A DNA stretch of 64,000 nucleotides from Silene latifolia (lineage: Eukaryota; Streptophyta; Magnoliopsida; Caryophyllales; Caryophyllaceae). Position numbers and translations under genes: made by a program. Positions 1 through 13,300 of this stretch are shown here, one piece after another (position 1 is the first letter of the stretch; each line of letters begins with the position of its first letter). The DNA lies in NCBI RefSeq assembly GCF_048544455.1, contig NC_133526.1, positions 12,416,001-12,480,000 of the forward strand, read 5' to 3'. The notes under the pieces were generated by a model. It was given only the letters and a program-made list of their open reading frames with translations. It was not told where the DNA came from and made no database searches.

Positions 1-2
1 AT

Positions 3-3000
3 AAGAAGTCTAACTGGCTGACCAGGTTACAGGATATGGAAATTGATGTCCATAGTCACTTTCAGGATAATCGGATCGAATATCGAGAGAGAATGCTTAA
101 AGCAAATACTTTGATGGCTATTGACCTGATTGCAGAATATTTGGAAAATAAAGTTACTTCCAGGATTCTTTTCCTTGTAAGCCAAAATATGTAAGCTTTA
201 CCTACTTTTCACAGTGCTTTTTATCTGAATGTTTGTGTTTGAGCTCTAGTCATATTGTGTCCATTTCTCTTTCATTGGGATGGTTGTTGGTCCGTCGTGG
301 TGTTTTTGGGTATGACATGGGACAAATTTAGTAAGCCATGGCATATGGTGAAGGCCAGTAGGGTGATTATTTAAAGTTCAGAAAGCCAGTGATATATTTA
401 ATGGTGGTAAGGGGGTGCAGGCAGACAGGCAGTTAGCTTGGGATTGTTGAAGATTGGATACTGTTTCAGAGGTGTTGGTGGATGGACCGACACTACGCCC
501 AGGATGACGAAGAGTATGCTGATGATAGAGGAATGGTCAAGTGTTGGGTACTTGGGTATGGATGATGTAGGCCATCAGGTCATTTTATGGGACATTGATG
601 AAACCATTGAGAAAGGCGATTCCCCAAACCCCACTGTGGATAATGAGAAGGGCTGTAGGGAGAATAAAACAACAATTTAGCAATATCAACCAAACATTAA
701 GAAAGGGAAAAGAGGATGAAAATTCCCGTGTCCCTCTCTTGTAACATTTATCCCATATGGCCTCTTATAGTTAATGACTTTACTCCTCATTCTTCAAAGG
801 GGCTGTATGTCTTTATTCTTGTGTGATTATTGGAAACAACGTGATAGATGCTCTTGGTTGTTACTCACAGAGAAGTCAAAGGGATTACGGGTTCTAACAC
901 TAATCAAAGTTCGGGATCGATCATGTCATTTGTAAAGGAGATTACGGGTTCTAACACTAACCAGAAGTTTATTTTGAACATATGTTTATCCTTCTCTTAG
1001 ATTGATATATGAAGTGCAATACTCTGAGGTCTGACCATTTGCGTGAATTGATTAGGCCCTCAAATTGGAGGACTTTTGTGCAGCGATTACAATTGCTTGC
1101 CTCTAAGTCAGCAGCTTTAAGGAACTCCAAGAACACAACTCCAGAAGTCTTTGTGCGAATGGCATCTGATACATGTGAACTTCTATCTTCGGAAAACAAA
1201 ACAAGCTTACAGAAGCAGTTTCATGCTGTAATGGCCCCTGGATCCTTTGTCTCATTAGCTGCTCAATGTCATGGTGCTAGTTGTTCTTCTCTTTGGATTC
1301 CTATTGACTTGTTTCTTGAAGATGCTATGGAGGGTATTATTGTAACTCCAACTTGTGCCATTGATACCCTTACTGGTAAGTCCTGATGCTTTTATTTCAT
1401 TTTCAATCTTTGAAAGTTGAAACTGCCTTATTCAAGAACGCAGTATATTAAGTTACATTATTCAGGTATGGTGAAATCACTCCGGGCACTTAACAGTACG
1501 TCATGGCACGACACCTTTCTAGGCTTGTGGATTGCAGCGCTGCGTCTTGTTCAGAGGGTATGTATTTTAGTGGTCACTTTTTATCATAATAATGGTAACT
1601 TTTTATCAAAAAATGGTCCCATTTATCTCGTTGTAACTTACGAGTGTCACAAATAAGAATTTGCGAACATGGAAAGGAGTAAAGTGTAGGAATTATTTGT
1701 CAAAGAGAACGTCATAATAAATGAACAAGAAAAAATTGTTGAAATTGCATAGTAGTGCGCCTCGCTGACCGTGCCTTGTTTGTAAGGCGCACCGAAACAT
1801 TTTGGTTAGTGCCTCAATGAGCCTTAGGCTAAAGCACGCCCGAGCCATGCTTTTTAAATTTAGTGTATCATTTTGTGCTTTTTACTACTTTCCCCCATGG
1901 TCGTTTTATTGGTCTCTTACAACATTCCCCTGTGCAAGGACTTTCGTAGCAATCGTAGGTCATTATTGCTATGTATGGCTTTGGTTGCTTGATGCGATGT
2001 TGATTTATGGTAGATATAATTACCGTGGATGTAGTGTAGTTACTTCTCTATATTGTTTAAATTTCGATCACACTATTCTGCAAGGTTTACTATCCTGGGG
2101 ATGTATTGGTCTGATAATAAATGGATACCTTCTCTGCTGGGTGTCGCCCTAAAACTGACAAGGCAGATAGGATTTTGTCTTTACAAAGTACCACACGAGA
2201 TGTATGCTTGATATTATAGGCAGGATATGTTACGAGGATATCCATGTATGTTCTTAGGCATGAAATCATGGATGCACCAATATATAATATGGTAGATGCT
2301 GTACTAGCTCTCGTGATGATTTTTGTCCATGTTACTGCTTTAGGAAAGGAACCCCTGTGAGGGCCCCATAGCTCGCCTTGATACTTGCTTGTGCATGTTA
2401 TTGTCCATTATGCCTCTTGTACTTGGCAACCTGATTGAGGAAGAAGAATGTGCCTTGGATAAGGAGCTTGAGTTCTGTCAAACAGAGAATAAACAGGTTT
2501 CAAGGATTCGTCGTTGTGGGCTGGTTTCTAGTTTAGAGCAATTAGGTGAATATGAAGGCTTGTTAACTCCTCCTTCATGTGTTGCGTCACTAGCGAATCA
2601 GGCTGCTGCCAAAGCAATGATTTATTATTCGGGGATCAATGTCAGTAACACATATCTTGATTCTGTCAGCATCAGTGATATGCCCTTGAATTGTGGTGAG
2701 TAATCCTTCTTTATCTAGTATACAGACGTGCCACAAATTGATTTCTGTTTGGTATATTCCTCATCTATTTATAATTATGCCTTCGTGTTGAGACTACTCA
2801 TTCGGTATGTCACATTAGACGTATGAATAGGTAATAAGTTCCTTGTTGTTAACGGCCTTAACGCTGCATACGAGACAAGTTGACCGAATATTCAATTTTT
2901 GTAATTATTTTTAATCGAGCCAAGCATATTGAGCTCAATGGAGCTTTTGCCTTCTGCATTGGGTTTCACTTCACTGTTTATGAAGCAAACTTGTGGTTGC

Positions 3001-6000
3001 TCTCCAAGTTATGACTAATTTGTTAAGACAGGTAATAAAATTTGTATCTTTCCCATGAGTTGTCACTTATAACGCTGATAATCTGCATGAAATACACTAA
3101 TGATAAAAACAACTTTACTACGTCTTTCCAAGAATAGTAGGAGTTTTGACTTTGAGCTTGCCAATTTTACTAAACAATCTATAAATATTTATTGCATGTG
3201 CTTATTTACTGAGTGAATGGGTATTATTGACCAAGCTTTTACATATTGTTGAGAGTTGATTTTAGGCGTATCCGCGTATGATCACTTGCAGCCTTATTTG
3301 CTGCTTGGCACTGATGCGACCTTTCATCTCAATGCTTTTGGCATTTGGGCTGCGTTTTTGTGCCTGTACAACTGTGTTGTATGGATCACCTTCTAGAATT
3401 CTGGAATTTGATAGCATAGTGTTTCCTGCAGATGGAAATATGCGGCACCTTATTGTGGAGGCTTGCATCGCCAGAAATTTGTTAGACGTCTCTGCTTATA
3501 TGTGGCCCAGTTATGTGAATGCACGTGTCAATCAGGTTCCCCGTAGTGTTGCTGGACAGGTTACTGGTTGGTCGTCGTTGATGAAAGGTTCACCCCTTAC
3601 ATCTGCATTGATGAATGCTTTGGTTTCCAGTCCTGCTTCAAGGTACATATATGCATATATTGTTACTTTGCTGTGTGGTTTATTCCTCACCTTTTTTCTA
3701 TTGTGTTTTGGAGAGGAAAGGGGGAAGGAATGTGTCGGCAGGTTTTATTCATGCTCATAGAGTTATTTGGTTGGGCCTGGATGAAATAAGTCGCAACGTT
3801 AAAGTTTCTTGAGTTATTTGTTTGTTATCTTGTTGCTGGAAACATATCCATGTGCTGGTTTTAATATTCTCGCTTCCTCCTTTCCCTCTTTTGGTTTTCA
3901 TTTCTGGCCAGTATTTTAGGGTTTAGATTCTGCAAAGATATACGAGTAATTAAGTTTCACTCTTTAAATTGGTATTGTTTGACTAGAGGGATTTCTGTGA
4001 ACTATGAAGGACAATAAAAAGTGCTTTGAGGAGGTTTAAACTTTAAAAAATATAGTTTCCCTGGTGAAGATAGCAGGATAATAGCCTGCCAGTAAATGGC
4101 CGATATACCTCTTCCAGTCGTGGTTACAGAACGTCTGTCTTAGCACTTGGGACTCTGGTTAAACAAAGGACGTTGTTCTCATTAGGAGCAGAAATACAAT
4201 TGTCTGTCACCTTTGGATAATAAACCATTGAGGTTGGAAAATGGTATGTGCTTAAACGGATAATAACTTGCAGCTCGCACCTTCTGTGAAGGTTGAATCA
4301 CAAACAGGAATCAGTTTATAAATATCTTATTTTGTGCCCTTTAGCTACTTTTGACACTTCCCTTAACTTTGTTATGTCGAGTTATATTAAACCATTAAGG
4401 TTGAAACATCTGTTGCTGGACTACTGTGGATATATGATGATCTATGAATCTATCATGTCTCTCAGCAGTTCCTTTCCTTGGTATATTCTTATTAATGGTA
4501 ATTTGGAGAGGGATTGATCTTTGCGTTGGACTATACGCTCTACAATGTTGTACAGATGGAAGTATGGAACTGGTTTTGAGCTTAGACATTTGTGTCATGT
4601 GCTGCAAATGTATTGAATTCATGACATCTCTTTCTTCACTTTCAAGTGGCATAGTCCTTATTATGGCAGAGGGTTGCAACTTGCATGTAAAAAGGATCAA
4701 TGGGGTTTTCATAAATCTCATTAGATTTTATAAATCGAATTTATGGGTTGGAAAAGTTCTCTTCCCCATATTTTTGTGTATTTGGATTTTAGATGGAACA
4801 ACATTTCCGTTTATTTTCAAGGCTTTTCAAGGCTAGCTCACCCTATCAACTGTATTTGGGGGTATTGGGTGTATATTAGGGAGCACTTTCTGAGCTAAAG
4901 CTTTTGGTTCTTTTGAGGGAATCTTAGTTATCATTTGGAGTATGTGTCCGTATACTAAATCAAATGGAATCCTACCTCATCTTAAAAAACCCGTGAGGGA
5001 ATGAAGTTTAAATGGGAGGTCGAGAATTGGCTCCAAAGTTATATGCTACAGTTTTGAGCTTGGTTGCAGCTGTTTGCATTTTGGACCCCTCCCTAAGTAG
5101 TAAGTACAACTGCACAAGAAATAACTTGTGTAAATTTCTGACTTGAACTCCCATTTTTTGTTTCAATGGAAGCTTAGAAGAGCTGGAGAAACTATATCAG
5201 ATTGCAGTTGGCGGGTCAGATGATGAAAAGATACGTGCAGCTACCGTTTTCTGTGGGGCATCTCTTGTCCGTGGCTGGAATGTGCAGGTGCAAAGCTAAT
5301 CTATGCATAATTTGCTGTTGTTTTAAGCATTGATCACCAAGATTCTGATTACTCTACTCTTCTTTTCTTATTACCAGGAGCACACAGTTCTGTTTATTTT
5401 GAGGTTGCTGTCTCCTCCTATTCCACCAGAGTATTCTGGAAGTGATAGTCATTTAATTAGTCAGGGACCATTTCTCAATGTCCTTCTTGTTGGAATAGCA
5501 ACAATTGATATTGTTCAGATCTTTTCACTCCATGGCTTGGTAAGTAAAGAACATGCTGTTAGTTTTAGTTTGTCTGTGAATGTCTTGATACATTTGTTTT
5601 ACCTGTTTGTTACTGTAGCCCAAACAATCATGCATGTCTCAGGAGTAGATTGGCATCCCCATGTGACTTGAAAGGCTCTTCTGGCACATATGCCTGCAAG
5701 TCTTGTTTATAAGTACCTAGAGGAAATTTCCTCTTTGCTATTGTCACCAGTCTTATTTGGAGACTAAAGGTGCTAAAGAAAGTCAAGGTTTTATCTGGCA
5801 ACATGTTTTCGTTGTCTATGTCACTGAAATATTTCAGAATAGGAAATCTTTTAGTTGTCAATTATAATAGATTTTTCCATGCCAAACATGGTTGGGGTGG
5901 AATACTCCTATGTAATGGGCATCAAAGTAGAAAAGTTGAGTGGAGAAACAAGTTGACAGTTTCATACATCTGGGTGTGATCCATTTTCCCTCTTCCAAGC

Positions 6001-6884
6001 CTAATCAAAATCTCTCCACAATAGGCAAGATTTGGAGGGAAATTGTATCCAGACACCCACATCCCATTCCCCCTCCCCTTCTCTCCCCTCCCTTTCCCTT
6101 CACTTTTGCTATCCAAACATACCCCAAGTCTCCGAGAATACATTCTATTTGGTAATGGAAAAAGGAGTTATAACCTAAAGACTTGACAAATACAGTACCA
6201 TATTTTAACAACTCTGATTACATTGATGATCATTTCAGGTTCCACAACTTGCTGCAGAATTGATGTCTATCTGTGAAGGTTTCGGCTCTTGTTCACCCAA
6301 GGTCTCATGGGCTTTGCCAACGGGGGAAGAAATAAATTCACATGCCGTGTTCTCTAGTGCATTTACTCTTCTTTTAAAACTTTGGAGTTTTGAGCACACT
6401 CCACTTGAACAGGCCATGGGGGATTTGCCATCAGTGGCTTCCCAGCTAAGTCCTGAGTACCTGCTCTTGGTGAGGAACTCTCAGCTAGCATCACCAAGCC
6501 ACTGTTCTAACTATCTGACCAAAAGCCAAAAAATTTCCAAGTTGTTAAGTCCACCATCCACTCAGCCTATATTTGTGGATTCTTTTCCGAAACTAAAATG
6601 TTGGTACCGACAGCATCAGGCCTGTATAGCCTCTCCACTATCCGGCCTTACACCAGGCACTCCTGTCCATCAAATTGTCGAGTCTCTCTTGAATATGCTT
6701 TTCAAAAAAGTCAACAGAAGTACGACGTCTGGAAGTAGTAGTTCATCTAGTTCAGCTGTGGAAGAGGCTGTTCTACGGCTCCAGTTACCTGCGTGGGATA
6801 TTTTGGAAGCTCTTCCATTCGTGCTGGATGCCGCTTTAACAGCCTGTGCCCATGATAAGTTGTCACCGCGTGATCTAGCCACAG
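3..6884 (+). CDS. MED33: Mediator tail subunit 33 (MED33/REF4-like), internal 8-exon fragment
   Basis: Eight exons splice into one 695-codon frame: 3-190, 1056-1375, 1466-1557, 2344-2695, 3432-3642, 5173-5287, 5378-5539 and 6239-6884. Every junction is GT-AG and the codon phases fit throughout. The protein contains stretches I recognise from plant MED33A/B (REF4/RFR1): a W-x-x-F-x-QRLQLLA segment, TWHDTFLGLWIAALRLVQR-like, CLCMLLSIMPL, GNMRHLIVEACIARNLLD, GASLVRGWN and LPAWDILEALPFVLDAALTACAH. MED33 is a large helical Mediator tail subunit; in Arabidopsis it restrains phenylpropanoid gene expression in the nucleus. The start lies upstream of the window. Exon 8 ends in phase 1 at a GTTTGT donor, right where the family continues for several hundred residues (DLATGL...). 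No such exon was found downstream. Exons seen here carry no frameshift. Product confidence is high; whether the gene is complete is unknown. Confidence 0.9.
191..1055 (+). other. MED33 intron 1
   Basis: The donor GTAAGC follows ..AAT AT and the acceptor ATTAG precedes G CCC TCA, so the junction makes the codon ATG of NMPSNW. The short reading frames inside (for example around 438-680) show no family resemblance. Confidence 0.75.
3643..5172 (+). other. MED33 intron 5 (largest intron seen)
   Basis: The intron is about 1.5 kb, between donor AG|GTACAT and acceptor GGAAG|C. It is T-rich and contains no recognisable gene or terminal repeats. The long open stretch at 4444-4836 is intronic and looks non-coding. 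Confidence 0.65.
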
Positions 6885-7671
6885 GTTTGTGTGATACCCT
6901 CTATAACATACATCTGCCTAGTGTTCATGACCAATGGAATAACTCAATGCTCTTTGGTTTTTAGGGAATTAGTTGTTATCCAACTTTCCGTACCCCAAAT
7001 TTTTAGTGGCCACAATCTACAAGAATATATGATCTCTTTTTAGTATGAAGAAAGTTAAAAAAAAAAAAAATCTCCCTCCACATCTTTTTGTTCATCCCCT
7101 TTGCTTCTTAAGAAAACAAGTTCATGACGTTACATTAAAACTAATCACCCTTTATGTTAAGTACTAACCACAACAAATTACTTCACCACCACCCTCCCCT
7201 CACGCCACCACTACTTTGCCGATCGCCCAAAAACTCCCACCAACCCACCCCCACAACCCCACCAAGCTTCCACCGCACCCAATCAAATGAGCAATTACCT
7301 TTGTCAAAATGCCAACCACCACAACCAGTCAAACGGCCACCACTAGTAGCTCCGCTTTTCATCGGAGAACACACCCATGGCAGTCATTTTCAAAAATAAT
7401 GTGTAACTAATATTAGTGCGTGGCCCCGCCCGGTCTACCTCTATTTTGCATTAAAATTTATTTTCACTCAAATAAAACTACTTTAAAGTTGCATAACTCA
7501 TAAATTTATAATGGGATATTCTACGGTGTACCCTCGAGTTTTTCAGTTTTTTATGTTGTACCCCTACATTTTTGAAATTCTATGGTGTACCCCTAAACTC
7601 TATACAATAGTCTATACCATGACCTTTTTTATTGTATTTGTTAACATAGTTTCTTAAATGACCTATTAAAT
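6885..7671. other. Sequence after the last MED33 exon, up to the gap
   Basis: The donor GTTTGT at 6885 opens an intron with no visible acceptor exon. The stretch has an A-run near 7057-7070 and a C-rich CCACC/CCTCC microsatellite-like segment (about 7185-7340). From about 7510 a run repeats the phrase TACGGTGTACCC / TATGGTGTACCCCT, resembling one end of a MITE whose other end would lie in the gap. No gene is seen. Confidence 0.5.
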
Positions 7672-8169
7672 NNNNNNNNNNNNNNNNNNNNNNNNNNNNN
7701 NNNNNNNNNNNNNNNNNNNNNNNNNNNNNNNNNNNNNNNNNNNNNNNNNNNNNNNNNNNNNNNNNNNNNNNNNNNNNNNNNNNNNNNNNNNNNNNNNNNN
7801 NNNNNNNNNNNNNNNNNNNNNNNNNNNNNNNNNNNNNNNNNNNNNNNNNNNNNNNNNNNNNNNNNNNNNNNNNNNNNNNNNNNNNNNNNNNNNNNNNNNN
7901 NNNNNNNNNNNNNNNNNNNNNNNNNNNNNNNNNNNNNNNNNNNNNNNNNNNNNNNNNNNNNNNNNNNNNNNNNNNNNNNNNNNNNNNNNNNNNNNNNNNN
8001 NNNNNNNNNNNNNNNNNNNNNNNNNNNNNNNNNNNNNNNNNNNNNNNNNNNNNNNNNNNNNNNNNNNNNNNNNNNNNNNNNNNNNNNNNNNNNNNNNNNN
8101 NNNNNNNNNNNNNNNNNNNNNNNNNNNNNNNNNNNNNNNNNNNNNNNNNNNNNNNNNNNNNNNNNNNNN
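7672..8169. other. Assembly gap (about 498 N)
   Basis: An uninterrupted run of N. It interrupts the region where MED33 3' exons would be expected, but it could hide only about 160 codons if its size is true. Confidence 0.99.
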
Positions 8170-8501
8170 CTTAGAAATGATTTTTATATAACATTTGTTT
8201 ACGTAACAAGTGTGTTACGTACAATCTCTAAGTTAACAATTGATAATAATGGCTAGATAATGACTATAGATATTCGCTCAATTTTCTAATCAGCTATGAC
8301 TATGGGTATAGTCTCTAAATGTAGTCGCACATGTTCTGAATTCTTGTAGTGTGATTTACTAAGTGACGCGCTTATTTATCTTTTTATTCCTTTTTTCTCA
8401 ACACTCTGCTTTTTCAATTTTCTACTCGTCTTAATCTTCTCCCTTTAAACTCCATCACACTTCCTCTCAACCACTACCTATGCTACCACCACACAACCAC
8501 C

Positions 8502-9380
8502 CAGGGGCGTCTCAACAGAATCGTAGGCCCGGTGCGGTAAAATAAAATGAGGCCCTAAAAAGTGAACAAACTGTTTATTTTTCATATGCTTCACACATGA
8601 AATACATAAGAAAACATAGATTATATCATTTATTCATTCAAAACTCTTCAACCATAAATCAATCACTTGAAAAGTAGCTTCCTGTGAGATTTTCTTGACA
8701 ATTTGATTCCAAAAGGCGAAAACCTTCAATAAAATACAAAGAATTAACCAAAAGTTAGGTGGCAGATCTCGGTCAGACAGTCATCCGGACCGTCATCAAT
8801 AATTTTTTCAAACGGTCTGAATCAGACATTCAGGCTCATGTAAAGAAATAAAAAAATTAAACAAAATAATCATGAATTACAAACTAAAATTAGTGAAGAA
8901 TTTCTACCTTGTCTTTAGATTACTTTGTCTTTGTAAGCTTTTCAACTTGAAGTTGATGAACAACTGCTGCTTTCGGTAAAAAATAGTGATAGATAGATCT
9001 TTAATCCGGTGGCTAATTCAATTGAAGGAGAAATAGGGAGATTAGAATTGATTGTAAATTTGTGTCATAATTTTGTGAAGATTCAAGTTATATATAACCA
9101 GAATTCAGAGATTTTATGAACGTTTAATTGATTATAAGGTTTGATTAATTATTTGGGAATTAGGAGAGTTGAAATCGGGAAGGAGATAATTGGAATCGGG
9201 AAAGAAATAATTGGGAATGAGATAATTGGAAAGAGATTAATTAATGGAGGAAAATTAGGAGTGTGACTCTGTGACTCCGTCTATCTTCAATGCTCTGTAG
9301 GACTGAATTACTAATTTGGGCCTAAAATTTGGAGGCCCGGTTCGACCGCCCTGGGCTGCCCTGGGCCTTAGACGCCACTG
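8502..9380. mobile_element. Non-autonomous hAT element with perfect 8-bp target duplication
   Basis: The ends are near-perfect 11-bp inverted repeats, CAGGGGCGTCT on the left and AGACGCCACTG on the right. They are flanked by identical 8-bp direct repeats, CAACCACC at 8494-8501 and 9381-9388. An 8-bp duplication and CAG...CTG ends are hallmarks of the hAT superfamily. The 879-bp interior is AT-rich, has GGCCC-rich subterminal motifs and encodes no transposase, so the element would need one supplied in trans. Confidence 0.88.
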
Positions 9381-9652
9381 CAACCACCACCCCTCCCCTA
9401 CCAACCACTACCTATGCTACCACTACAAATGGTTAAATCTTATACAGTAATAAAACTATATCTACATAGAACGATAAGTAGTTTCAAAAACTCGTAATTG
9501 ACTTGCTTTGTAATTACCAAGTCTAATACGAGACAAATCAATCTAGCATCCTTAACAGCTTACCCGCTGCTACTCCCAAGTCCCTACTTATTGCACAAAC
9601 ATTAGCGAGCCCATCTTTTCCGTGAAAAAGAATTGCATTCAACTGATCGAAT

Positions 9653-9970
9653 CTACCAGTTTAGGTAATTAGGTGTGCTCCCAATTTTGGTAAACATTGT
9701 TACAAAATTAGTACATGTATGACTTGAAAGTATCCAAATTTGGTCAGACATTCTATTTGCAATTTTCAATCTTCCTAATTGTAATACATCTATTGTTATA
9801 GAGATTGCTCGCATATATTCTTGAAGAATTCTGAGCTTATATTCCCTTGAACAATTAGTAAGTATAAATTGTTGGTATTCAACTGTCAAAGCATCAATTG
9901 TGGTATTCACACCGTCTACTAAGTTATAAGGGTCGTCTTCGTTTTCAGGCGTAAAAAAGATTTTTACCAT
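9653..9970 (-). CDS. Unidentified 105-codon open reading frame
   Basis: I do not recognise this protein. It is moderately hydrophilic and predicted mostly helical, with an acidic N-terminal NEDDPYNLVDG segment and a middle region of mixed leucines and charges (YKLRILQEYMRAISITIDVLQLGRLKIANRM). Its composition looks more protein-like than the surrounding AT-rich frames. It lies on the same strand as, and just downstream of, the decayed RABE copy; there is no evidence that the two are linked. No intron, promoter or homologous partner was seen. It may be an exon fragment of a captured or decayed gene, or a chance frame. Confidence 0.3.
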   Translation of the reverse strand: MVKIFFTPENEDDPYNLVDGVNTTIDALTVEYQQFILTNCSREYKLRILQEYMRAISITIDVLQLGRLKIANRMSDQIWILSSHTCTNFVTMFTKIGSTPNYLNW

Positions 9971-10349
9971 GTTTCAGTTCCTTTTAGTCTGCCTTTTTTT
10001 TTTTGTAATAAGACGCTGCTTTAATCCACTCCTGCTGCGGGAAAAAAAAGACCCCCATGTGAGGCGAGTCAAGAGCAAGTAATAAAAGAGAAAAAAAAAA
10101 GCGGAAGAAGAAGATGGGCCGAGTTCAAAAAGTGCCTTACCACAAGCGAGAGATAAGCGACAAGAAATTGCCGGCGATAGCTATGATGTCAAAAGAGAAT
10201 TATACAATGGAGCCTCACTATTTATGCACTCGCATATAATGACTTATAGATGGACCACGGATTTCTTAATAACCTTTGACAAGAACCAGTTATGTAAATC
10301 CTTTATACAATGGAGTTTGTATTTCAGTGATAAAAAATATATCAAATTT

Positions 10350-13300
10350 TAAGACATGTCTTTGTTTGATGTCCCTGCCTATGGAAAAGAAAACCGCCTT
10401 GACATTTAGATTTGTCTTTGCACTCTAAAGAACACAAGATTCTCTGATTAAAACTTCATAACAGAAATCATCTAAATAGTGTGATAACATCTAAGGATAA
10501 ATACTCACATTCTAAGAAAATTTAATTCTATACTCATCAGTTAGTGCTTGTCCCTTGGCAGTTGGCACGACCTGTATAATTGTAGAGCAAAGATCAGCAA
10601 CAATATATGCAACCTTGGTACTTGGTAGGCGAACAATTACAATTACAATTCTACCACCATAAGTCGAACATTATTACTCTTTACTCTCGTCCATATCGGC
10701 CTTGTTTCCTACCGGTATCTTGTTGACGACGTCGAAGCATCTTTGCTCAATGTTGCGAAGCCGCTTGGATATCTCGAACAAAGCAACAACAAATGAGTCA
10801 CATAGTACACATCATCTACAACCCAACCACTACCTAATTACAGAAATAACTCAGCCCGGTCCCCTTCAACTGAGTCAAAAAAATAAAAATGTTAAAAAGT
10901 ACAATGTGGTAATGAGTTGTATTAATAGCCTAACACTGCTAAAAGCATCTAAAATAAGAGACTTACGGTTGAATGATGATTCATCCTTGAAATTGTAACC
11001 ACAAGAATAACCCTGACTCCACGATAATATCTTTGAAACAGAGATAGCAAATGATCAATTACGAGATAGCGGCCAAACTTCAAGAAATAAATTTTCTTTT
11101 CGAGATAATAATTATAAGAGAAATCATTGATGTGTCAGAACTGATTTTGCAATTAAAAAATGGGTAACGAAAGAATTTCTCCCACAATTTTTTTTAAAGA
11201 AAGGATTAGCATAAAATTCAAAAGAATTACAGGTTGTGATGATCCTAAACCTTTCCTAACCAACGATGTCTCGGTTTGAAGCTTAATCGCTTGCCATGAA
11301 GCTCTATGGTCCGGATCTTAGAATGAATACTTTTGCAAAGGAGTAGATTATCACAACTCGAGGGAAACGTCAATCTTCTAAAATGGTACGAAAGGAAGTA
11401 GTTCGGGCATGACACCTACCCCTATGGCGGTGATAAAACTCGTTGCGAAGATACCATCGAGAAACGCGTGAGGAGGCAAGTCTTACACACACCTGTGATT
11501 CCAAATGATGATGCGCATAAACCCAATGCTCACATAAGAAATCAACACACATGTTCAATCAAATGATGCTAATTAATCAAAAGATCAAACCTTTCCCTTT
11601 ACAAATCGTTTTCTCTTAGGCCGAGGTATAAGCTCCGTTTATCCGTTTAGTTGACCTACAACAACGGATCAAACCATTACTCCATACTTCTTACAGATGT
11701 TTTTGCAAAAATATTCATGCAGAGAAACCGGTATGAATCCACTTACATTATCCCAATTTGAATTTGAACCTTTATTAGAATTGAGCTCGTGCTCGAGATT
11801 AAATTTTTGTGGTGATCACAAACTCATCCAAGTTTGCACTCACATTTGCCCGTGTATCAAATTCACTAATTTCTAAATAGGTGGTCATTTGCTATTGGTA
11901 TGTGATATTTGGAAACACGTATAGAAGAGGGAATATTGTTCACATTGAAAGTAGGGAGTTCCTAAGTTATTGATGTTTCAAAAGTTAGTGGAAAATCGGA
12001 AATTGAGAGCGACTTTCAAAATTACGGCATTACGAAAACCCGCGCCGGAGAAAGACTAAAAAAAAACAAATTTGTAGATTAGCCTGGTGATCATCAAAGC
12101 TAAAAGTGGTTAAGCTATTGAAAATTATCTTCCATGAATGACGAAATTACATATTTCACGAAACTGGATGCACTATTAAGATCAATTGATAGCACAATAA
12201 AGACGCTTACGGACATTACGTTCAATAGCATCATCAACAGATGCATCCAACAACCCACTCATTGAGGGATGAATGAACACGGTGATGAATGGAGCACCGG
12301 AAGGACTGAAACTCCCATCACTACGTAAGTAATTTAGTCAATATTCGTCAATATCTCAATCTGATGATCACATTAAGAAAAAATTCTGTAAATGAAAACC
12401 CAAAAAGAAGTAGAATTTTTAGTCAATATTCGTTTGTATGGTTGGAACAATATGTCGCTAGGTTTTCAGTAGACTGAGTCTCATACGAGAGTAATGGCGA
12501 AATGCTATAATAACTACTATAGCTTAATGCGAAGATCCATATCAAGACACATATTAAAAATTCCCTGTCTTTGCACAAATTTGTTGATCATTGTAGTCAC
12601 CACTACTGATTACAACATTTATTTATATATAAAACCAAAGCAAGACAATGCTTATGTTCTTTGGGCATAACACATGATAGCCAATAATGTAGAAATTTCA
12701 GGAGAATACACCATGAAACACGCCTTAAGATGTAGCACTCAGAATTTTAGGCAATTAAATTAAAATGGAAACAGTATAACGGTAACAATTACAAAGCTAA
12801 AGAACAAACACTATACCTTGAGATCTGACAGCAGCCATTTTGAGCTTTAACGCCTAATATGGCCATCCCACTACTATGAATACATGCCTTAACTCCCTGA
12901 TCGCAACAACCATCATCCAACCCGGTCTCACTACCTCGATCACCTTGGAGTCTGATCACACTAACTAAATTGCCAAAACTAACACACTACTTTGTATAAA
13001 CCTGAAAATTTTAAATTTAAAAATCATGTCAAAACCCCAAATTATTCATCTATAATCTAACAATAGTATACACAGAAGCGTCTTGTCCACCAAACAATAT
13101 GATCATTAAATAAGGAGCCCATATATATTAGTGAGATTACTTGACAAGAAAGACTTTTGCGACAACAGCAGAAATCAATCTAAAATGAATAAATGAATCA
13201 ATCTAAACTAAATAAACAAATAAATAAATAACAAAAAAAATACAATGGCAGATGAATAACACTTTACCTATCAAATTAAATCAATACCGATTACACTCAC

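Noticed and set aside
438..680. Open frame of 80 codons at 438-680 (+)
   Set aside because: It lies wholly inside MED33 intron 1, has no recognisable motif and no start context.
1009..1055. ATG at 1009 as the start of a gene
   Set aside because: The GT-AG junction 190/1056 joins in phase to give the conserved ..NMPSNW; the ATG and following 47 bases are intronic.
7154..7399. Pro/His-rich frames on both strands near 7154-7399
   Set aside because: They are read-through of a CCACC/CCTCC low-complexity patch; both strands are open, as expected of simple sequence.
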